A stretch of 9,327 nt of DNA from Spirochaetia bacterium (GTDB lineage: Bacteria > Spirochaetota > Spirochaetia > JABMQR01): NCBI GenBank assembly GCA_016784705.1, contig JADHUD010000079.1, positions 1 through 9,327 of the forward strand. The letters are read 5' to 3'. Within the stretch, counting starts at the first letter, position 1, and each line of letters begins with the position of its first letter. Under the pieces are notes generated by a model. The model saw nothing but the letters and a program-made list of their open reading frames with translations. It had not been told where the DNA came from and ran no database searches. This document shows positions 5,121 to 9,327 of this stretch, in pieces. Both the position numbers and the translations under genes were made by a program.

Positions 5121-6680
5121 ATGATCAGAAAAATCACTATCATTCTGGCTTTGATCATGTTTCTTACAGCCTGTTCCACCGGGCAGCCGATAACACGCAA
5201 CCAGCAGGAGATGGAAGAAAATGTCGGTCAGGCTCAACCATCATCCAGCTTATCAACATCCTCCAGTACGGAAGCAGCCGCCTCGCCCGCGATCCCCGTT
5301 CAGACCCAAGCCCAGAAAGCTTCCAGGGTTCCCGCAGGACTGGTCGGTCCGGAACACTTCATCTACAAAGGCGCCTTCCGTCTGCCGGATGATGCCGAAC
5401 GGCCGCTTGCCTTCGCTTACGGGGGAGAAGCAATCACCCACAACCCGGAAGGCGACCACGGCAGTGAATCTTCCAGCACCGGCAAAGATGGTAAAGACGG
5501 AAAAGACAGCTTTCCCGGATCCCTCTTTATTATGGGTCATAATCGGATGCCGTATGGGGAACTGCCTGATGGAAACCAGGTTGCAGAAATTTCTATCCCC
5601 GAGCCGGTACTGTCAAGAAAGATCGGGGAGCTCAGCCAGGCTGAATTTATCCAGCCATTTAGCAATATAGCCGACGGCTGGTTTACTGCGTTTGATGAAA
5701 TACCGCGGGCAGGCATTGAATATCTTGATGTGCCCGCAACCGGTCCGCTTCTCCACGTGGCCTGGGGGCAGCATTTTCATGACGAGCCGGAAACTCAGGG
5801 ACCTACTCACGCCTGGTTTTCTCCGACTCTGGACGACCCGCAGGGACAGGGTTCGTGGTATATCGACAGCTATTCCCATTACAGTATCAATAACTACTTG
5901 TTTGCCATCCCTGATGGGTGGGCTGATGAATATACCGACGGAAGGATGATGGCTACAGGAAGGTTCCGCGATGGAGGCTGGTCGGGAATGGGTCCTTCGC
6001 TTTATGCCTACAAGCCCTGGATTGATGATGCCGGTACACCGGCTCCCGACGGTACCCGCCTGGAAGTGACCGTTCTGCTGCAGTATGCAAAATCAAACGA
6101 AACCGATAGTATTGAACGATGTCTTGATGGATACCAGCATGGGGATGAATGGGAAGGCGGAGCCTGGATTACCACCGAATCGGGTAACAGCGCTGTGCTT
6201 TTTGCCGGTACAAAATCTACAGGAGACCGGTATTGGTATGGGTTCTTGAATGCCGCCGGAAGTGAAAAACCCTGCCTTCCAGAAGCGTTTATTGGTCAGT
6301 TCACTCTCTGCCGCTCAGCCGATGGAACCCCGTGTCCGGACGAAGAAGCATGGATTTGCGATGAACCCGCTTCTGGGCGAGGCTGGTGGTCCTCTCGATT
6401 TTCAGCCCAGATTATTCTGTATGATCCTGCAGATCTGGCAAAAACTGCCCGGGGGGAGATAGAGCCTTGGGAACCCCAGCCCTATGCAGTATTTGAGATA
6501 GATGATTATCTGTTTCACAATCCATCAGGAATCGAAACAGAGAACATCGGGTCGGGCGTGCAGCGTCGATATCAGATCGGGGATGTTGCCTATGATATAA
6601 AAAACAACCTGCTGTATGTCATGGAACTGTTTGCAGACGAGGCAAGACCGGTTGTGCATGTCTGGGAGATTGATATCTGA
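5121..6680 (+). CDS. Predicted lipoprotein of unknown function
   Basis: A 519-residue exported protein. Residues 1-17 form a lipoprotein signal peptide: a basic start (MIRK), a hydrophobic core, then the lipobox LTAC with Cys18 as the lipidated residue. Residues about 20-70 are a Ser/Thr/Ala/Gln-rich linker. Residues about 72-519 form a compact domain rich in Trp, Tyr and Asp, with segments such as WGQHFHDEPETQGPTHAW (215-232), GGAWITTESGNSAVLFAGTK (346-365), RYWYGF (370-375), IILYDPADLA (431-440) and a final VVHVWEID that looks like a beta-strand; the pattern could suit a beta-propeller, which I infer only. A GKD triplet occurs three times in a row (121-129). Five cysteines (334, 385, 397, 405, 413) may form disulfides. 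GAGG stands seven bases before the ATG. I do not know a named family or function. No partner gene is adjacent on this strand. Confidence 0.88.
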   Translation: MIRKITIILALIMFLTACSTGQPITRNQQEMEENVGQAQPSSSLSTSSSTEAAASPAIPVQTQAQKASRVPAGLVGPEHFIYKGAFRLPDDAERPLAFAYGGEAITHNPEGDHGSESSSTGKDGKDGKDSFPGSLFIMGHNRMPYGELPDGNQVAEISIPEPVLSRKIGELSQAEFIQPFSNIADGWFTAFDEIPRAGIEYLDVPATGPLLHVAWGQHFHDEPETQGPTHAWFSPTLDDPQGQGSWYIDSYSHYSINNYLFAIPDGWADEYTDGRMMATGRFRDGGWSGMGPSLYAYKPWIDDAGTPAPDGTRLEVTVLLQYAKSNETDSIERCLDGYQHGDEWEGGAWITTESGNSAVLFAGTKSTGDRYWYGFLNAAGSEKPCLPEAFIGQFTLCRSADGTPCPDEEAWICDEPASGRGWWSSRFSAQIILYDPADLAKTARGEIEPWEPQPYAVFEIDDYLFHNPSGIETENIGSGVQRRYQIGDVAYDIKNNLLYVMELFADEARPVVHVWEIDI

Positions 6681-6698
6681 AAACGTTGCCCTGGAAAT

Positions 6699-6740
6699 GG
6701 TACCTGATACTCTCTGTGTTAATTTACGGGATCAGATACC
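6699..6740. terminator. Imperfect dyad between convergent genes, possible terminator
   Basis: GGTACCTGATAC (6699-6710) and GGATCAGATACC (6729-6740) are inverted copies with 10 of 12 matches around an 18-base loop. The dyad covers the end of the ATPase gene and lies 18 bp past the lipoprotein stop codon. No U-run follows, so a Rho-independent terminator is not clear. Confidence 0.25.
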
Positions 6741-7921
6741 GCACTGTCTGACACCGTGTTTTGCAGTGGCTCTGGTGCAAGAAGTTCTGGCATGTGGGTT
6801 AGTGCCCAGGTAATGGGCAGTACTGTTATTCTTCCGTGATACTCTTTTCGCGTACCTCGATAAATAAGATATAATTGAGCTTCAGGATAGTCAAAACCGA
6901 ACGTTTCCAACCCTCTCAAATCTCTATCCCGGATATGGTCAGCATGCTTAACCTCAAATGCCTTCAGCCCATGTTCACCGTAGAGAACCAGATCCACCTC
7001 AATATTTGTTGAAGTTCGCCAATAAAATAGTTCATACCCACTAAGATAATACTCATTGCAGGCTCTTATCTCCTGTATTAACAGTCCTTCGATCGCAGCT
7101 CCGGAAATCTCTGAGTAACTATCCAATGGTCCACGGGGGCGTAGAATTTGATATATCCCTGTATCAAAAAAGTAAAATTTTGGATGAACACTCATATTTC
7201 TTTTTGCCCGTTTTCTGAAGACAGGGAGCATCCACCCAAGCAGCAGATCTTCAAGAATGCTGAAATAACTTTCAACAACTTTCCTGTGCTGCCCTACTTC
7301 CCGAGCAACTTCAGAATAGTTTATTACCGAACCGTGGGAAAAACTTGCCGTTTCCAGAAAACGTGCAAAGGCACCAATATTTCTTGTTAACCCCTCCTGC
7401 AGAACCTCCTGCTGTATATATGTTTGAACATACGAGCTGAGATATGCTTTATACTCATTCTCGTTCATATCAGTACATACAGTCGGCAGATGCCCATAGC
7501 GAACTGCTCTTTCCAATGAGAAAGAGTCCTTCAGCTCCATTGCAGTCATCGGATAGAGATGTGAAGTAACAGCTCTGCCAGCCAACAGGTTAACCCCTTT
7601 TTTTCTCAATGACCGGGCACTGGAACCAGTAAGAATAAAACGGTATTTTTTTGCCTCAATCAGTCTGTGAACTTCATGCAGGAGTGCTGGAACACGCTGA
7701 ATTTCATCGATTACCACCCAATCTTTATAACCTGGCGGGATTATCTCTTCGATTGATGCCGGACGGGAAGAAAACCTGATAAACTCATCAGATTTCAGCA
7801 GATCGATATACACTTCCGCTGCAATCTGATCCTTCAGCCATGTTGTTTTACCGGTTCCACGGGGACCAAATAAAAAAACACTGAGTTTTTCTGTAGGTAA
7901 TGCATACAATCTCGTAAACAT
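6719..7921 (-). CDS. AAA+ ATPase with AAA_14 and DUF4143 domains
   Basis: A 400-residue protein of the COG1373 type. The N-terminal ATPase has a Walker A motif, GPRGTGKT (19-26), a Walker B motif, WVVIDEIQRVP (68-78, D72 and E73), and LTGSSARSLRKKGVNLLAGR (97-116), the characteristic sensor segment of this family. The DUF4143 part begins near residue 200 (INYSEVAREVG) and ends in a nuclease-like pattern, NIEVDLVL...KAFEVKHAD, with D310, E323 and K325 spaced as in PD-(D/E)xK folds. Length and motifs are complete. The family is widespread and often lies alone in variable genome regions; its role is not established, and cleavage activity is unproven. The start agrees with the family N-terminus (usually a few residues before the FLFGPRGTGKT strand), but no good ribosome binding site precedes it. 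A run of eight Ts on the coding strand lies about 15-25 bases upstream. Confidence 0.92.
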   Translation of the reverse strand: MFTRLYALPTEKLSVFLFGPRGTGKTTWLKDQIAAEVYIDLLKSDEFIRFSSRPASIEEIIPPGYKDWVVIDEIQRVPALLHEVHRLIEAKKYRFILTGSSARSLRKKGVNLLAGRAVTSHLYPMTAMELKDSFSLERAVRYGHLPTVCTDMNENEYKAYLSSYVQTYIQQEVLQEGLTRNIGAFARFLETASFSHGSVINYSEVAREVGQHRKVVESYFSILEDLLLGWMLPVFRKRAKRNMSVHPKFYFFDTGIYQILRPRGPLDSYSEISGAAIEGLLIQEIRACNEYYLSGYELFYWRTSTNIEVDLVLYGEHGLKAFEVKHADHIRDRDLRGLETFGFDYPEAQLYLIYRGTRKEYHGRITVLPITWALTHMPELLAPEPLQNTVSDSAVSDPVN

Positions 7922-7954
7922 AGCTTTATACTAATACAAAAAAAAGGAATCCGC

Positions 7955-7994
7955 AACTCCATATTTTGTTAATTTTTGGAGTTACTTAAGTAAC
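7955..7994. promoter_or_regulatory. Two overlapping dyads upstream of the ATPase gene
   Basis: GTTACTTAAGTAAC (7981-7994) is a perfect 14-bp palindrome. Its first three bases also belong to a second stem, AACTCCA (7955-7961) with TGGAGTT (7977-7983), loop 15 bases. The two cannot form together. They lie in the 129-bp gap between the phosphorylase stop and the ATPase start and could be an operator, or a terminator of the phosphorylase gene, as a run of eight Ts (minus strand, 7945-7938) follows about ten bases on. Nothing else is evident in 7922-8050. Confidence 0.35.
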
Positions 7995-8050
7995 GGTGCT
8001 GGGGGAGATACGATACTCAAAACGATATACTATTCTGAACAAGAAAGATT

Positions 8051-9327
8051 TCAGTCGGACCGCAGCCAGAGAACTTGATAGGGAGTCAGGCTGATGGTTT
8101 CGCTTCCAGAATAATACCTTCCCGTCTCGCCTTCGCTGCCGAGCGGCAAGTTGCCAATCAGGTCTTCCCCGAGCAGGTTGAGCCAGCGGCCTGGGGGGTC
8201 GATTACTGTCTGCCCGTCTGTCTGCCCGTCAGCTTGTCTGTCAGCCTTCCCTCCAGCCTGTCTGTCAGCTTGCCCGCCAGGCAGGGGAACAAGATCGCAA
8301 AACGGCACTTTCTGAACTCTGGTGCTGACATTGATCAATACCAGAAGACTTCCGGTATCAGCTCCGGAGCAGGTGCGCAGCAGGGCAAATACCTGGCTGT
8401 TTCCGCTGGAAAGAACTACCTGCGGACAGGTTGCCTTGAAGGCTGGTTCCCGGCGATGAACATTGAGTAGCCGCAGATAAGCGGAGAATATCCAGGAACG
8501 AATGGACTCCGGATTTGCCAGCTCCTGTTCCAGGAGGGCGATCGGCAGTTTCTCACGATTGATACGACGGGGATGGGTTTCGAGAGCAGCATAAGCGAGC
8601 CAGTTTTCCGAACCCAGCAGGCTGTGAATGTAGATTCCCGGAACTCCGCGAAGGGAAAGCATAATCGCCTGGGCGGCAATAAAGCGGGCTACTCTAAGCG
8701 CATCGGGTTCCTCATCATCCAGCCCGGAGAGAACAGACAGATAGCTGCAGTTCAATTCATAGGGACTTTTTGAGCCGTCAGGTTCGCTCCGGAAGGAGAC
8801 AAACCCGCCCTGCTTGAGGACATGATCCGCCATCGCCTGAATCTCGTCCCGCTCCAGAATTCCCTTGGCCGGTACCAGCCCGATCCCGTCGTGCGAAGCG
8901 AGAAAATTGAAGTAGGTAACCGAATCTGAGGGAAACTCGAGACTGGCCGCCCATTTAAGCAGCTTTTCCGTATTCTGCGTGAGAAACGTATGAAAAACCA
9001 GCGGCGGCAGTGGGAAATTATAGACCAGGGAAGCTTCGTTCTTCCCGTTTCCAAAATAGGAGATATTCTCGGCATGGGGAACATTGGTTTCGGTAATAAG
9101 ACCCGTTCCCGGAGCCAGGCGGTCTATCAGCCAGCGCATAAAACGGATAATAGCATGGGTTTTTTCATGATGAATGCAGGATGTCCCCAACTCTTTCCAG
9201 ATAAACGCGACAGCATCCAGCCGGATCAGGGAGGCTCCCCGCGCAATGTAGGTCAGGAGGATCTCTGCCATAATCAGAAGCACCTTGGGGTTATGATAGT
9301 TCAGGTCGATCTGATCGGTACTGAAGG
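8051..9327 (-). CDS. GH13_18 glycoside phosphorylase (sucrose/glucosylglycerate phosphorylase-like), N-terminus outside the window
   Basis: About 424 residues are visible. The frame stays open past the window end and there begins FSTDQIDLNYHNPKV, a hallmark of GH13 subfamily 18, so the true start lies to the right. Catalytic residues are all present: the nucleophile Asp in RLDAVAF (codon 9217-9215), the acid/base Glu in LITETNVPH (9091-9089) and the transition-state Asp in ASHDGIGL (8890-8888). These enzymes split a glucoside with phosphate to alpha-glucose 1-phosphate in the cytoplasm. The substrate is not certain: GIYIHSLLGSENW resembles the glucosylglycerate and sucrose-6-phosphate phosphorylase branch more than classical sucrose phosphorylase. 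Roughly 150-200 residues are missing. The C-terminal beta domain contains an unusual QADR/QTDG repeat linker (from nucleotides 8208-8285). The protein ends with SLTPYQVLWLRSD, a normal end for GH13 enzymes. Confidence 0.92.
   Translation of the reverse strand, partial: FSTDQIDLNYHNPKVLLIMAEILLTYIARGASLIRLDAVAFIWKELGTSCIHHEKTHAIIRFMRWLIDRLAPGTGLITETNVPHAENISYFGNGKNEASLVYNFPLPPLVFHTFLTQNTEKLLKWAASLEFPSDSVTYFNFLASHDGIGLVPAKGILERDEIQAMADHVLKQGGFVSFRSEPDGSKSPYELNCSYLSVLSGLDDEEPDALRVARFIAAQAIMLSLRGVPGIYIHSLLGSENWLAYAALETHPRRINREKLPIALLEQELANPESIRSWIFSAYLRLLNVHRREPAFKATCPQVVLSSGNSQVFALLRTCSGADTGSLLVLINVSTRVQKVPFCDLVPLPGGQADRQAGGKADRQADGQTDGQTVIDPPGRWLNLLGEDLIGNLPLGSEGETGRYYSGSETISLTPYQVLWLRSD
8208..8285 (-). 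repeat. Degenerate 4-bp/12-bp tandem repeat inside the phosphorylase gene
   Basis: On the plus strand the tract is built of tetranucleotides such as GTCT, GCCC, GTCA and GCTT in steady 4-base phase for about 19 units. On the coding strand this gives a four-residue period: GQADRQAGGKADRQADGQTD then GQT. The flanking C-terminal domain shows no such repeat, so the tract looks like an expansion in a surface loop. Confidence 0.8.

Noticed and set aside
5221..5879. Frames of 88-149 codons overlapping the lipoprotein gene on both strands
   Set aside because: Shadows of the GC-richer lipoprotein gene, which has a signal peptide and ribosome binding site.
8075..8470. 131-codon plus-strand frame with PVCLPVSLSVSLPSSLSVSL repeats
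   Set aside because: It is the antisense shadow of the repeat tract in the phosphorylase gene, whose own frame has clear GH13 motifs.
8416..9084. Minus-strand frames at 8416-8679 and 8752-9084
   Set aside because: They lie wholly inside the phosphorylase gene in another frame and have no family features.
1..9327. CRISPR array, tRNA or rRNA genes, complete Druantia operon
   Set aside because: No regularly spaced repeats or RNA-gene signatures were seen, and no druB-druE-like genes (such as a large helicase) lie near the DruA domain, so this is not a defence operon.

Overview
The window looks like a piece of a bacterial chromosome rich in accessory DNA. The GH13_18 phosphorylase-type enzyme, the ROK repressor and the lipoprotein with a short lipobox would fit a free-living spirochaete (Spirochaeta/Sediminispirochaeta-like), but that is a guess from protein flavour only; no RNA gene or phylogenetic marker is present. 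Base composition is mosaic: the left edge, the ROK gene and the ATPase gene are clearly more AT-rich than the lipoprotein and phosphorylase genes.

Layout from left to right. (1) 1-219, minus strand: the start of an unrecognised gene that leaves the window. (2) 220-381: AT-rich spacer with a strong ribosome binding site in front of a seven-codon reading frame. (3) 382-1551, minus: a ROK-family repressor with its own sigma70-like promoter (1595-1622) and a XylR-like dyad (1563-1588) between the start of transcription and the ribosome binding site, pointing to autoregulation. (4) 1773-4202: a complete 2430-bp IS4-family (Tn5/IS50-like) insertion sequence with 32-bp inverted repeats and an 8-bp target duplication. 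Its only gene (1833-4169) encodes a 778-residue protein in which a full DruA-type domain (DUF4338, known from the Druantia anti-phage system) is fused in front of a transposase with an intact DDE triad. This is the highlight of the window.

(5) 4211-5120: an insertion-sequence graveyard. It holds an IS66-type end at 4287, a frameshifted IS66 transposase C-terminus on the minus strand (4356 to about 4560), and a 432-bp unit bounded by 31-bp imperfect inverted repeats (4569-5000) with a small HTH protein gene (4587-4778). (6) 5121-6680, plus: a lipoprotein of unknown function with a promoter candidate at 5003-5031. (7) 6719-7921, minus: an AAA+ ATPase of the AAA_14/DUF4143 type. (8) 8051-9327, minus: the C-terminal three quarters of a GH13_18 glycoside phosphorylase, cut by the window end, with a tetranucleotide/dodecanucleotide repeat tract inside the coding region.

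The genes do not form one operon: the lipoprotein and ATPase genes are convergent, the phosphorylase and ATPase genes run the same way but are 129 bp apart, and the insertion sequences separate the ROK gene from the rest. A shared theme of carbohydrate use (ROK sensor, GH13 phosphorylase) is possible but not shown by linkage.
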